From assembly GCA_002943765.1 (NCBI GenBank), contig PQWQ01000004.1:3410001-3474000 (forward strand): DNA of 64,000 bases, in the 5' to 3' direction. A model generated the notes under the pieces. That model worked only from the letters and a program-made list of their open reading frames with translations, had not been told where the DNA came from and made no database searches. Source of the DNA: Psoroptes ovis (lineage: Eukaryota; Arthropoda; Arachnida; Sarcoptiformes; Psoroptidae). This document shows, one piece after another, positions 39,053-50,600 of the stretch. The position numbers were made by a program, and so were the translations under genes. Position 1 is the stretch's first letter, and each line of letters starts with the position of its first letter.

Positions 39053-41037
39053 ATGATGCTTATAATGGTGATATATTTTATATATTTTAGTGTAATAATA
39101 ATAATAATATTAATATTAATAGTTTGAATAATAATATTTTTCTCCATAGGATTATCATTATCATTATTATATCATTGAATTATTATTATTATTATCGTTT
39201 ATACAATTCATTTTTTTCTTTCATTCATTATTATTCTTTGTTTTCGTTTCATTTTCGTCAATAATGGGTTGAAAATATGGAGGAGAAAAAAAAATTAAGA
39301 ACTAAATGCATTTTCCTATGTATGCATAAATTTTCATACCAATTATCGTTATTATTCATAATATTCATATTATCATGAATGATGATTATTCATTGAATTG
39401 AATTGAGCCAATTTTTATTTTATTTTTTTTATTTTTTTGGAAAATGGTGAATGCAGCGAAGCAAAGACCGAAGAAAAAGGGGTAAAATGAGGCCCGAAAA
39501 AAAAAATGAAATTAAAATTTGAAATTATGAAACTTTTGTTGAAATCAAATTTTTCAAATTTTCTAAGCGAAACAAATTTGCATAATTTTTTTGTTCTTAC
39601 AATCATTCATCCATTAATTCATTCATTTATTTTAAATATCTTAGGTGAAATTTATGAAAATTTGAAAATTTTTAATTTTTTCCTCGATTCTTTAAATATT
39701 TTCTTCAAGCAATTTCTTCCACATCAATATTATCATAGTGTTTGTATGTAAATTTAAATTTAAAATCATCATCAGCCAACCAACCAACCAACCAATCAAT
39801 ATTTTCATGATGTAATCAAGCGAAAACCGCGCAATTTTTTTTTTTTTTTTTTGAAATTTAAATACAAAGACTTCTTGGATACAAAATTCTTCTTATTGAA
39901 TCAATTCAATTGTCGTTGAATTTCATGAGTGAACAATCATGAAATTTTAAAATCTTCAATCATCAAAAATTTAATCAATAAGCTTTGATTTTTTCTTTTT
40001 AATGAAAATTTAAATTATATTTTTTTCGGTTGAATTTATTTTTCAATTTGAATTAATTTTGAAGAAAAATATATGTAAAGATATGGATTTTTTGTGTTGA
40101 AAATTTTTGCCATGGTTGATTGTGTGAATCGAAGAAAAATGACACAATCACACCGATGATTAATATTATTCAATGAATTAATAAATTTCTTCATTCATTC
40201 ATTCATTGAAAAATGATGATTTGAAATTTGATTTTTGCTGTCGTCGTCGTCGTCGTTGTTATTGTCGTTTAATCGAAATAATAATAATAATAATTAAAGT
40301 ATCATTCAATTGATGAATTGTATGATTGATTAATTTAAAACGAAAAAAAAAATGAATAAATTTTCATCCTAATTTTCCCCGTTAATCCATTTTTCCATTT
40401 GGCCTCTTTTTTTTCAATCAATTTCAATCATTATCGTCGATATTGATTTTTTTTTCAATTGATCAATCAATATCGATTGATTAATTCATCGTTTTTCAAG
40501 TGCAATTAATCGATCATGATGATAATGATATTCCTGTGTACGGCCAAACGATGATTATAATTGTAATAATAATAACACTCACTGATATATTGGCATAAAG
40601 AATGTCACCGAAAAAAATAGATAAAAATATTAATCAATTATATTGAGGTTCAATCAACTGGATCGATTTTCAATAGAATTTTTTCAATTATTATTATTAT
40701 AGTCGATCAATACCGGATTTTTTCTTTCTTCTTTTTCGCCTCATTTTCACTCATGTTTTTTTTTGGGAAAAATAATACTTGATCACATGACAATCTTAAT
40801 TAATTAATTGATCAATTTTGGGGATAAAAATAATAATAAAAATCTAGGATTTGTTCATATCTGTGGTTGATTACAATTAAAGTAATCAATGTTACTCATG
40901 TTACAGTAATCATGCATGTTACTAATTACAATCATTGGTCAAAAGTTTTCAAGTCATAAATAATCGTGATGACGAATGACTACCAACAGTCATTGGTCAT
41001 ACGCGACACCATAAATAAATAAATTAAAATAAATTAA
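38146..41037. other. Gene-free region upstream of the cathepsin B cluster
   Basis: TAA and GTC microsatellites and, at 40880-40980, a patch of repeated GTTAC/GTAAT words and CATTGGTCA direct repeats. No gene seen. Confidence 0.55.
39007..39050. repeat. (TAA)n microsatellite
   Basis: About fifteen TAA units. Confidence 0.95.
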
Positions 41038-41155
41038 GATAATGCAATCGATGTTGATAGTGATCTTTTGATAAAGATAATAATAAAGATAAAATCCAAA
41101 ACGTATCAGCTACTCATTAATAAAACAAATCTAAGATAATATCTAATAAGATATC
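41038..41155 (+). promoter_or_regulatory. Cluster of GATA motifs upstream of the cathepsin B cluster
   Basis: Nine GATA/TATC cores fall in 118 bp (for example at 41038, 41056, 41070, 41076, 41088, 41135, 41150), some as AGATAA, ending 194 bp before the first cathepsin ATG. GATA factors drive gut protease genes in nematodes and insects (established knowledge); use here is inference, and part of the run overlaps an ATA-rich simple repeat. Confidence 0.3.
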
Positions 41156-41201
41156 TCTCAAATCGGTTTTTTTTCGGTTTTCGTTTTTTTTTATTTTTTC
41201 G

Positions 41202-41208
41202 TATAAAA
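41202..41208 (+). promoter_or_regulatory. Candidate TATA box of cathepsin B paralogue 1
   Basis: TATAAAA lies 141 bp before the start ATG in an otherwise T-rich stretch. TATA-like words are frequent in such AT-rich DNA, so support comes mainly from a similar position upstream of all three paralogues. Confidence 0.4.
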
Positions 41209-41348
41209 ATCTTTTGATTGTAATCATTTTCAATCACTGATGATCGATTGATTTTTTGTTGTTCAAATTTTTTTTTGAAAATTAATTAATTGTATCATTG
41301 AATTTTTAATAATTTTAATTTTTTTTTCACCAAAAATTTTTTTAAAAA

Positions 41349-42427
41349 ATGTTTAAATCAATTTTGGTATTTGTTTCGATTGTTACAATCGTTTTGGCTA
41401 AACCAGAACTTGATGTAGATTATTTTCTTTCAGATGAATATATTGATCATTTGAATAGTATTCAATCTACATGGAAAGTAAGTCATTGAAATTGATTTTT
41501 TTTTTGCGGTGTTCAATATTGATCATTATACAATTTTAGGCTGGACGCAACTTTGAAAAAAATGTTAATCCTGATTATATTAAAAATCTCTTAGGTTCAC
41601 TTGATCCAATTGTACCACCAGCAAGAGATGCAGCTCAAATTCAATCAGTTGCTAATATTGACCCAAAATCAATACCTGACACGTTTGATGCAAGAGAACA
41701 TTGGCCAAAATGCAAATCAATCGGAACAATCCGTGATCAAGGTTCATGTGGTTCATGTTGGGCTATTGCCGCAGCTGAAGCTATCTCTGATCGTATTTGT
41801 ATTGCATCAAATGGTACTAAAAATGTAGCGATTTCAACACAAGATCTTTTAACTTGTTGTGATGATTGTGGCTATGGATGTCGCGGTGGCCAATCATTGC
41901 CAGCATGGCGATATTGGGTGGAAGAAGGTTTAGTCACTGGTGGTTTATACGGTGATAACAAAACATGCCGTCCATACACAATTGAACCATGTGAACATCA
42001 TGTAGAAGGTCCACGACCAAAATGTTCCACAAAAGGCATGAAAACACCACCATGTGAAAGAAAATGTATTGCAGAATATCCAAAATCATATGATGAAGAT
42101 TTACATTTTGGTAAACGTGCATATTATGTTTCATCATCAGTTGAACAAATTCAATTTGAAATAATGACATATGGTCCAGTCGAAGCTGCATTGATTGTAT
42201 TTGATGATTTTTTTAGCTACAAAAGTGGTGTTTATGTACGACAATCACAAAAAGCTTTGGGTGGTCATGCAATCAAAATGCTTGGTTGGGGTGTTGAAAA
42301 TGGTACACCATATTGGTTATGTGCAAATTCATGGAACGACGATTGGGGTGATAAAGGTTATTTCAAAATTCGTCGTGGCCATTCTGAATGTGCTATCGAA
42401 AGTTATATTGTTGCTGGTTTAGCTTAA
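41349..42427 (+). CDS. CtsB: Cathepsin B-like cysteine protease, paralogue 1 (two exons)
   Basis: Papain-family (C1A) endo/exopeptidase, probably secreted or lysosomal and digestive. Exon 1 is 41349-41477 and exon 2 is 41540-42427, joined by a 62-bp GTAAGT..TTTTAG phase-0 intron, giving 338 residues (human cathepsin B has 339). Residues 1-17 form a hydrophobic signal peptide. The propeptide motif runs across the exon junction (SDEYIDHLNSIQSTWK then AGRNF). The mature enzyme should start near IPDTFDAREHWPKC. Catalytic residues are Cys116 in QGSCGSCW, His286 in GGHAIKMLGWG and Asn306 in ANSWNDDWG, with Gln110 as the oxyanion residue. The cathepsin B occluding loop is intact (CRPYTIEPCEHHVEG), so dipeptidyl-carboxypeptidase activity is expected. 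The position of human Glu245 is Tyr here (AIESYIVAG). It is the first of three same-strand paralogues. The start ATG is the only one that gives the signal peptide. Assignment is firm; exact substrate is unknown. Confidence 0.97.
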
Positions 42428-42503
42428 AAAAAATGATCAAATTTATAATTCAATTCAAATGAAATCTTTGATTTTTTCTTCTTCTTTTATTTATTCATAA
42501 AAA

Positions 42504-42509
42504 AATAAA
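42504..42509 (+). terminator. Candidate poly(A) signal of cathepsin B paralogue 1
   Basis: AATAAA 76 bp after the stop codon, within a normal 3' UTR distance. The word is common in this AT-rich DNA. Confidence 0.4.
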
Positions 42510-43244
42510 CAAAAAATCAATCGATTAATATATTTAAAATCACAATGAAAATTCACAATGTTTATTCATTGGAAAAAACTTTCAAAAAAAAAACTTTATT
42601 CTCAAATCGATAAATTCAAAAATTTTTCATTCAAACTTTAAATTTTCAAAATTCCATTCATTCATACATCTTATTGATGCGCAATTGATTCATTTTATAT
42701 TTTTGATAAATAATATGAAAATATAAAATTCAAAATTCCATTCATACAAACACTGAAACGAGCTGAAATTCAATGAAGAAAAAATAAAAGAAAATACATT
42801 TTTCTGATAACTTTGAAAATTATTTCATAATACAAAGAAATCAATAATAAAAATCGTGGAAATCTTTGGTGTTGGTTGATTTCATTACAAATTTCAAATC
42901 AACAGCAGCAGCAGCAGCAGCAACGACAACAAAAGCGAAATTGATTTGTCAAAGTTTTCAAGTTTTTTTTTTTGTTGTTGTACATTTTTGATAGTCAATT
43001 GTTCATTGGCATTGATATTTGTTATTGATTTTTCACTTTGCCATTATTTTGTAATTTGCAAAAATTTTATAATTTCGTGAAAATAAAAATATAATATATT
43101 TAAAAATACATTAAAATTTAAATAATTCAAAATATGCAAATTAACAATTGATCATCATCATCATCATCAGAAAATGATATGCAAAGTTTTTTTTTTTTTA
43201 CTTGAATTTTTCTCAATTCAATTTTCAATTCAAAATCTATTGTA

Positions 43245-43324
43245 TTAGGTTGTTCGATAAATTCTTGCCGATTTTCTCATCATTCCCTACGATATAATCG
43301 ACAAAAACTTTTCGGACAGCCTAA
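43245..43324. mobile_element. Mariner-type MITE, 80 bp, between cathepsin B paralogues 1 and 2
   Basis: Left arm TTAGGTTGTTCGATAAATTC, right arm ends TTCGGACAGCCTAA. TA duplication at 43243-43244 and 43325-43326. It sits about 0.9 kb upstream of paralogue 2. Confidence 0.9.
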
Positions 43325-44093
43325 TATATATATATATACTGTACACGAGAATATGAAATAATAAATTTTAATAATCACCGAATAATTGAATAATTCAAAA
43401 TGAGTTCTTTTGAGTAAAAATAAACAAATAAATGGACAAAAATTTAGTTCTATTGGGCTCTAGAAACATTTAAACATTGGGTTTCTAGTAATATTTTGAT
43501 TGCAAAAAATAAATAAAATCAATTGATTGCAATCGAAACAAATAATTTCAATAAATCATTTGAAATTTCAATTGTTGAATGAAATATCGATGATAATAAA
43601 ATACACCAGCAACGATTTTGATTGCAATAAAAAAATGATTATTCGATGCGTATATCGATCATTATCGGTTTTTTGATTTTAGATTGAAATTATTTTAAAG
43701 ATTTCATTTGAAAGAAAAACAAAAAAAATTTTTGAAATTCAAAATGAAAAAATCCGGCTTTATTTTTTTCTGAAAAACATACTTTATGATAATAACTAAC
43801 AACGGGTACAATTAAATGATTGTAATGAATGATGAATGATGATGATGATGATGATTATGATGATGATGAAGTATGCCAATATATGTGTGTGTGTGTGAGT
43901 GTGAGTGTGTGTCATATACGATGCATGGGGTTAAGTAAATTGATTGTACTTATTATTAAATTTATGATAATTAAGATGATATCGATTATCTTTTTGGCAT
44001 AGTTTTCAATTTTTGGTTTTGTTGAAAACAAAATAAGTGGGAAAAAATTTAAAGTGGGATGAAATCAAAAAAATCGATGATTGTTCCAATCAA

Positions 44094-44104
44094 TATATAA
44101 ATAG
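44094..44104 (+). promoter_or_regulatory. Candidate TATA box of cathepsin B paralogue 2
   Basis: TATATAAATAG, a near-ideal TATA element, lies 126 bp before the start ATG. This is the best of the three candidates. Confidence 0.5.
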
Positions 44105-44229
44105 CAAACACAAATCAATCTTGATTCAAAATCAACATTTTTCTTGTTTAATATATATTTAAATTTTCAATAATTTGTTCATCGGTGTTTTATAATAATA
44201 AATATTTGAATTTAAATTTTTAAAGAAAA

Positions 44230-45312
44230 ATGTTGAAATTTTTTTCACTTTTTTTCATCACATTTTCATGTGTTTCATCATTTACACTTGAAAATAATCT
44301 TAAATATATTTTGTCTGATGAATATATTGACAGAATAAATAATATTCAAACAACATGGAAGGTAATTTTTGAAATTTTTGAATATTTTTTTTTATATTTA
44401 TTTTGACATTTTTTTTTTTATTAGGCTGGTCGTAATTTTGCACCTGATACACCGATTGAACATATTCGTGGATTAATGGGTACATTTTTGAATGTCACAG
44501 AAGAATTGACAGCACGTTTACCGACTGTTAAACATGATGACATGAAAGATGAAATTCCCGAACAATTTGATGCAAGAGAACAATGGCCTAAATGTGAATC
44601 AATTAAACATATTCGTGATCAAGGTGCATGCGGTTCATGTTGGGCTGTGGCTGCTGTTGGAGCCATGTCTGATCGTGTTTGTATTGCATCTGATCAAAAA
44701 TTACAAGTTCAAATTTCAGCTGAAGATTTATTAAGTTGTTGTGGTAGTTGCGGTTATGGTTGTGAAGGTGGATATCCAATCATGGCATGGGAATATTGGC
44801 GACTTCTCGGTATTGTTTCTGGTGGTGATTATAAAGATGAAAAAACATGTCGACCATATACAATTGAACCATGTGAACATCATGGAACAGGAAAATATAA
44901 AAAATGTGGAAATCTTGTACCAACACCAACATGTGTTCATAAATGTCAACCTAAATTTGATGGCACATATAAGAAAGATTTATATCGTGCTAAAACTGCT
45001 TATAATGTACATGCAAACGTAAAAGATATTCAAAAAGAAATAATGAAAAATGGACCAGTTGAAGCTGCATTCACTGTTTTTTCAGATTTTGTTACATATA
45101 AATCAGGTGTTTATCAACCAACATCAACTTGGGTGATCGGTGGTCATGCAATCAAAATTCTTGGCTGGGGTGTTGAAGATGGTACACCATATTGGTTATG
45201 TGCAAATTCATGGAACGAAGATTGGGGTGATAAAGGTTATTTTAAAATTATTCGTGGCCATAATAATGGCGGTATGGAAAGAGCAGTTGTTGCTGGTCTA
45301 CCAAAATTGTAA
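44230..45312 (+). CDS. CtsB: Cathepsin B-like cysteine protease, paralogue 2 (two exons)
   Basis: Second member of the tandem cluster, 1.8 kb downstream of the first. Exon 1 is 44230-44361 and exon 2 is 44425-45312, with a 63-bp phase-0 GT..AG intron at the same place (TTWK then AGRNF), giving 339 residues. Signal peptide spans residues 1 to about 18; propeptide C1 motif SDEYIDRINNIQTTWK; mature start near IPEQFDAREQWPKC. Catalytic Cys116 lies in QGACGSCW, His285 in GGHAIKILGWG and Asn305 in ANSWNEDWG. The occluding loop keeps the His-His pair (PCEHHGTG), so exopeptidase activity is likely retained. The C-terminal segment is divergent: the family motif HCGIESEV reads NGGMERAV, so the free Cys and human Glu245 of the S2 pocket are replaced by Gly and Ala. 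Active protease expected; specificity probably altered. Digestive role is an inference from family and taxon. Confidence 0.97.
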
Positions 45313-45494
45313 TCATCATCACCATTATATGATTATTAGAATTATTATTATTATTATTATTATTTTCAAAATCAAATTCAAAATTAGTCAAAATTTAATG
45401 AATTCTTATTAAACAACGAAGAAGAAGAAAAAAAAACTTTCTTTCAAAAAAAAACAAAAACAAAAATCATTTTATAAAACATTAAACTTGGAAA

Positions 45495-45500
45495 AATAAA
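45495..45500 (+). terminator. Candidate poly(A) signal of cathepsin B paralogue 2
   Basis: AATAAA about 180 bp after the stop, followed by two overlapping AATAAA words and preceded by ATTAAA. The exact site used cannot be told. Confidence 0.35.
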
Positions 45501-46366
45501 ATAAAATAAAATTTAAAAAAAATGAAAACAATAATGATTTAATCATAATCAATCATTGATTATTATTGAAAATTTTCAATTTTTCAATTTTTCCAAATGT
45601 TCAAAAACGATATCAAACAATGTGTGAACAATCGTTTTGATTATGTAATTTATTTAATCTTTTCGATGATAATTGATTATGGGTAGCGAGAAAAAAAGAA
45701 CAAAAAAAAATTTTTTTCGAACATTAAAACCAGTTCAAACTGGTCAAAAAAATGAACATTTATTTTTTTTTCCATTCATTTCAGAATTGAATATAGAAAA
45801 TACAAATACAAATACATACAAATACAAATACAATCAAAAATCGATTCATACATCCTGGAAGGATTTGTATGTATTGTTAATAGTTATTGATTCGAAATTA
45901 TTATTTTTTAAAAAATTTTTAAAATTTTTTTTTTTAAATTCAATTTTGAATTAAAACTGTTGAATCGCAAGTCATCGACTCGTTGAAAATGATTTTCCGT
46001 TACAAAATTTTCAAATGAATTTCGATGAAATCATTTTAATTTTTTTTTCTTCTTCTCTCATTCACTCATTCACTCACTCACATAATGCTCGATTATCAAC
46101 AAGATCAGATAAATTTTATATTGTTGAATATGGAAGAATAAAAATTCAAAAAAAATATTTGATATAAAGTGAAAGAGTAATGAACAGAAGTCAAAAAAAA
46201 AAAAAACAAATCAAAATCAATGTCGATTTCGATGAAATCATCATCATCGTCATCATCATCAATCGAGAAAAAAAACCAATTCAAAAATGAATGGAAAAAA
46301 AACAATGACTTTTCTGGTCATTGATTCAATTCAAAAAACAAAAAAAAAATTGTCAATTTTTTCCAA

Positions 46367-46375
46367 TATAAAAAA
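46367..46375 (+). promoter_or_regulatory. Candidate TATA box of cathepsin B paralogue 3
   Basis: CCAATATAAAAAA contains a CCAAT-like word fused to a TATA element about 200 bp before the start ATG. Confidence 0.4.
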
Positions 46376-46572
46376 TCATTTAAATACCAGCAATCGATCG
46401 TATTTGAAAATTCATATTCATTCAACAAACAAACAATCAATCAATCAATTTGATTAATTAACTGATTGAATTTATTCAAAAAAAAAAAAAAATAAATAAA
46501 TAAATAAATTTTCAAAGAAAAAAATATTTAAATTTTTCAAATAACAATTTCAAATAATATTGAAACGAAATC

Positions 46573-47695
46573 ATGTCAAAATTAAATTTAATACTAATCA
46601 TAAGCATTATTTTGATGGTAATATTAATCAATATAACGATAGCTATTGAAAATAGTGAATATTATGCTTCCGATAAATTTATTGAACAATTGAATAAAAT
46701 GAATTCAACATGGATGGTAAGTAGTCGATTATTTTTAATTTTTTTCTCTTATACGAAAATTTTAATTTCAATTTTTTTTTCTTCTTCAATCTCGATCAAA
46801 GGCCGGACGTAATTTTGATGAAAAAGCAATGGTTAAGAGACTTAATACGACTATTGGTGCATTAGAAGAATATGATGAAAAATATCAACCGAAAATTAAA
46901 CGTATTAAACGAAGAATTGGCGGTTATTTGCCAGAATTTTTCGATGCTCGACAAAAATGGCCCGGTTGTCGAACAATCGGTTTGATACATAATCAAGGAC
47001 AATATTGTAGTTCGTGTTGGGCTGTTGGTGTGGTACAAGCAATAAATGATCGTATTTGTATTGGGTCAAAACAAAGAGTTAATGTAGAAGTATCAGCACA
47101 TGATATGATCACATGCTGTAAAGAATGTACGAAAAATGGTGAAGGTTGTCAAGGTGGATATCCGAGCCGAGGATGGCGTTATTGGGTAACAAACGGATTG
47201 GTTACAGGTGGTCAACATGGTGATACAAGCACATGTAAACCAATGGTTATTCCACCAATGACTCCTGCTTCATTTATACCGGAATTATTTTCACCACACA
47301 TTATCCCGACACCTGCTTGTGAGCGTCGATGTGTAAATGGCAAAGATTATTTCAAAGATAAATTTTATGGTTTACAATATTATAAAGTGCCAAATGATGA
47401 ACAAGCAATTCGAAACGAAATCTATTATAATGGACCAGTCGAAGCACATTTTCGTGTATTCCCTGATTTTCATCATTACAAAACCGGTGTCTATAGACAT
47501 TTGTTGGGTGAAAATTCTGTTGGTCATAGCATCAAAATTATCGGTTGGGGTACTGAAAATGGTACACCATATTGGCTATGTGTCAATTCATGGACACCAA
47601 TGTGGGGCGGTATGGGTGGTTTTTTCAAAATATTACGTGGACAAAATCATTGCGGTATCGAAAGTCAAGTATATGGTGGTTTTGCAAGAATATAA
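46573..47695 (+). CDS. Divergent cathepsin B-like protease, paralogue 3, occluding loop degenerate (two exons)
   Basis: Third tandem member. Exon 1 is 46573-46716 and exon 2 is 46802-47695, with an 85-bp phase-0 intron (GTAAGT..CAAAG; the acceptor tract is weak) at the conserved propeptide site, giving 345 residues. Residues 1-24 form a signal peptide. The propeptide is longer and ends with a basic stretch (KIKRIKRRIGG) just before the mature start LPEFFDARQKWPGC. Catalytic residues are present: Cys120 in QGQYCSSCWAV, His290 in GHSIKIIGWG and Asn310 in VNSWTPMWG. Two departures stand out. One residue is inserted before the active-site helix and CGSCW becomes CSSCW. The occluding loop (residues about 200-225) has lost both His and the Cys108-Cys119 pair of human numbering, while flanking TCKP and PACERRC remain. 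The motif NGTPYWL and C-terminal HCGIESQV keep it in the cathepsin B group. Predicted endopeptidase-type activity or a non-proteolytic role. The ORF is intact, so a pseudogene is not supported. Confidence 0.93.
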
Positions 47696-50600
47696 TTACG
47701 AATTAAATTAGCAATCAATTCTCAACTTTATTCTATTTAATTTAATATATTTTAGAATTATTTAATATGTTACGAAATATTTTTCATAATTTTTAGGACT
47801 AAAAATTCAATTCATATTTACTTAATAAATTTATTTCCATTATGAATCAAACAACATTAAATATATTTTTTTTATAAAAAAAATCATAAATATAAGGAAA
47901 AAATATGAATATTTCATTAGATTTCAATGTAAATTATGATGAAAGATTTCATTTATTCATTAAAATCATGAATTTATTAATTGATTATCATTGAAAAATC
48001 ATTAATTATAATAAAAATATTATTATGTGAAATTTAAATATTAATCATTAATGAACGAACGAATATTATGGAAAAATAAATTATATGAACATATTTCAAA
48101 TCATATCATTCATCAATTTATATTATTTTCATATTTTTTTTTCATTCATAATCTCTCATTCACCCTTACCACCCAATAATTATCGTTAATAATAATTATA
48201 ATAATCATAATAATACAAATAATGATGAAGATTAAACATGAATTTTGTGTGTAAATTCTCTTTCTCAAACAAAAAATACAATAAGCTATAAAAATTCAAA
48301 AATTGAAACAAATCAAAATATGAAATGAAATTAAATTGAAAGATGCTCAAAAGATTGATGATCGACAATCGTATGATAATATATATATGACGAGAATAAT
48401 GAATGAATTGTTAAACAATATTAAAACTTGAAATAAACGAATAAATCGATTGATGATGTTTTCAAGTGTTTGTTTGTTAATTGTGTGTGTGAAGGAGAAA
48501 AAAATTTAAACAAGAATTTTTCAATGAATTTCGACTAAAATTTTACCAAGCAAAAAGTAGAAAATTCAACATTAAATATCCTTATTTAGGCTATTATCAT
48601 TATTACAATTTTCATTTTTATTATTAAAGATTTAACCTAAACCAAAAACATCACTTGAATTTCGTAATGAAAATGATTATGATGATGATAATGATGATAA
48701 CATTCACAATGTTTATCATGGGAAAGAAAAATTTTAGATGTAAAATTTTTAGAAAATTTTAAATTTTTTTTAAAAATAAAATTTCCTGTTTCAAACACAA
48801 CTTCCATTCATTCATTCATTGAATTCATTTGGTTCATTTGATTTGTTTGATTTTATATTTGTTTACTTTCAGGGTATTATGATCAGAGATTTTTTAAAGC
48901 AAACATTCATATCATTGCAATGAATATATATGAACATCAAATCGAAGAAAAAAAATGAAAATTTTCATTTTTTTTTCTCCTCCTGATGATTCAAGTTGAG
49001 TGGCTTTTCATGTAACATCGAACGAATGCTTCTTTATCGTTTGTAAGCAAGCAAGCAACAACAACAATGGATAAACATGGAATCAAAATTGAATCATGTA
49101 CCAATCATATAATATATGATCGGAAGAATAGCAATAATGATAATAATAATAATAAAAATAATCAAAAAAATAAAATGAAATAAAATAACAAGAGCAATTT
49201 TCAACCAAAAGAACCTTTATATGAAATAGGAAATGTAAAAAGTATATACACCAACAACTATACTCTGTTGTAGTATTAAAAAAAAACGTTTGTTTGAAAT
49301 AGAAAATTTCGAAAGTAATATAATATATATATATATTACATTCTATGAGAATAAATATAACTATATTACCTTACCAAACCTTACAATGATAATAACAATA
49401 TTTGTATTTTATTTTTTATTTTTTATTTTTTTTGAATTAATACTTGAATTTCTCGAAAAATTTCTTGAAAAATTCTTATCGAAAATTTTTTTTTTCGCTC
49501 TTCCTCCTCACAAGTTATTCATTGGGAAAATATTTTGAGAGAATAAATATTGGTAGAATAAATATATATATATATATAAAAATACACATTGAAAAATTCC
49601 AATATTATCATCATTGATATTTATATGAAAATACAAAAAATACTTTTTTTTTCTCACATAATCTTTGATGATGATGATGATGATGATAGGATAGGATAGG
49701 AGAAAAAACAACATGCACTCAACAATAATACAGCAAACAGTGTGAATATAATATGATTGTCTAAAAAATGGTTTCAGGCAATCAATTTTTCGTTGCACAA
49801 TTTATTTTTCTCGATTTTTTGCATTTATTTGAATCAATTTTTTCTTCTTTCTTTTTTTTCGAAGCAAAACACATTGAGATGCACAAGCATCAAAAATTTG
49901 TTTTTTTTTTCTATTTTTGTCAATGAAAACAAGATTTTCTTCATTCATATGGTCCTAATTCAAAAAATTTCGGTACAAAAAAGATTTTTTTTTCTATTTT
50001 CGATATATCATCACTATGGACCAGAATTTAATGGAAAATGAAAAACAGAACAAGAGAAATGGAAAAAGATGGAAGTGAAACATAATCATTCGATTTATTC
50101 ATTTGTTTTGGATTTTTTTTTCTGTATTTTTAATTTTCGTAAATTTCCTGATAAATTTTTTGTTCGTTGAATGAATGAATGAATAAATGGCGAACAATTC
50201 TTAATAAATTTAGAGAAAAAAAGAAGGAAAATTTAATTGTGTTTCAAATGAATCGAAATGAACACATTTAATTTGAAATAAGTTTGATATAAATGTATCA
50301 AGTTAGCATTGATCCTATGGATTCAAATAAATGCAAAAATGCAAAAATTCAATAATCAAGATGAAAATATTTTAATTTTTACATCAGGCAATAACAGTTC
50401 AATGGCCGGTAGTTATTTTCGAATCAATAAATGTAAAATTTTGAAAAAAAAATAAATCAATTTTAAAGAATGAATTGATCATCTAAAAATGACCATAATA
50501 TGGATAAAAATCTCCTTTATTTTTTATTACAACTTAAAGAATTCATTGAAACGGATTGATTCAAACAACATTGATTCAATGTTGTTTTTCCAATTTTCTC

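Larger units (their letters stand above)
42428..44229. other. Spacer between cathepsin B paralogues 1 and 2
   Basis: Holds the 3' UTR of paralogue 1, a CAG cluster (42903), a mariner MITE, a GAT/GTG microsatellite (43838-43910) and the promoter of paralogue 2. No gene relics recognised. Confidence 0.6.
45313..46572. other. Spacer between cathepsin B paralogues 2 and 3
   Basis: Low-complexity DNA with the 3' UTR of paralogue 2 and promoter of paralogue 3. No fourth cathepsin fragment was seen. Confidence 0.6.

Noticed and set aside
40585..44001. Shared word ATATATTGGCATA upstream of cathepsin paralogues 1 and 2 (40585-40597; inverted at 43872-43884)
   Set aside because: TTGGCATA also occurs at 27838 and in the inverted arm, and the two sites differ in orientation and distance, so chance is likely.
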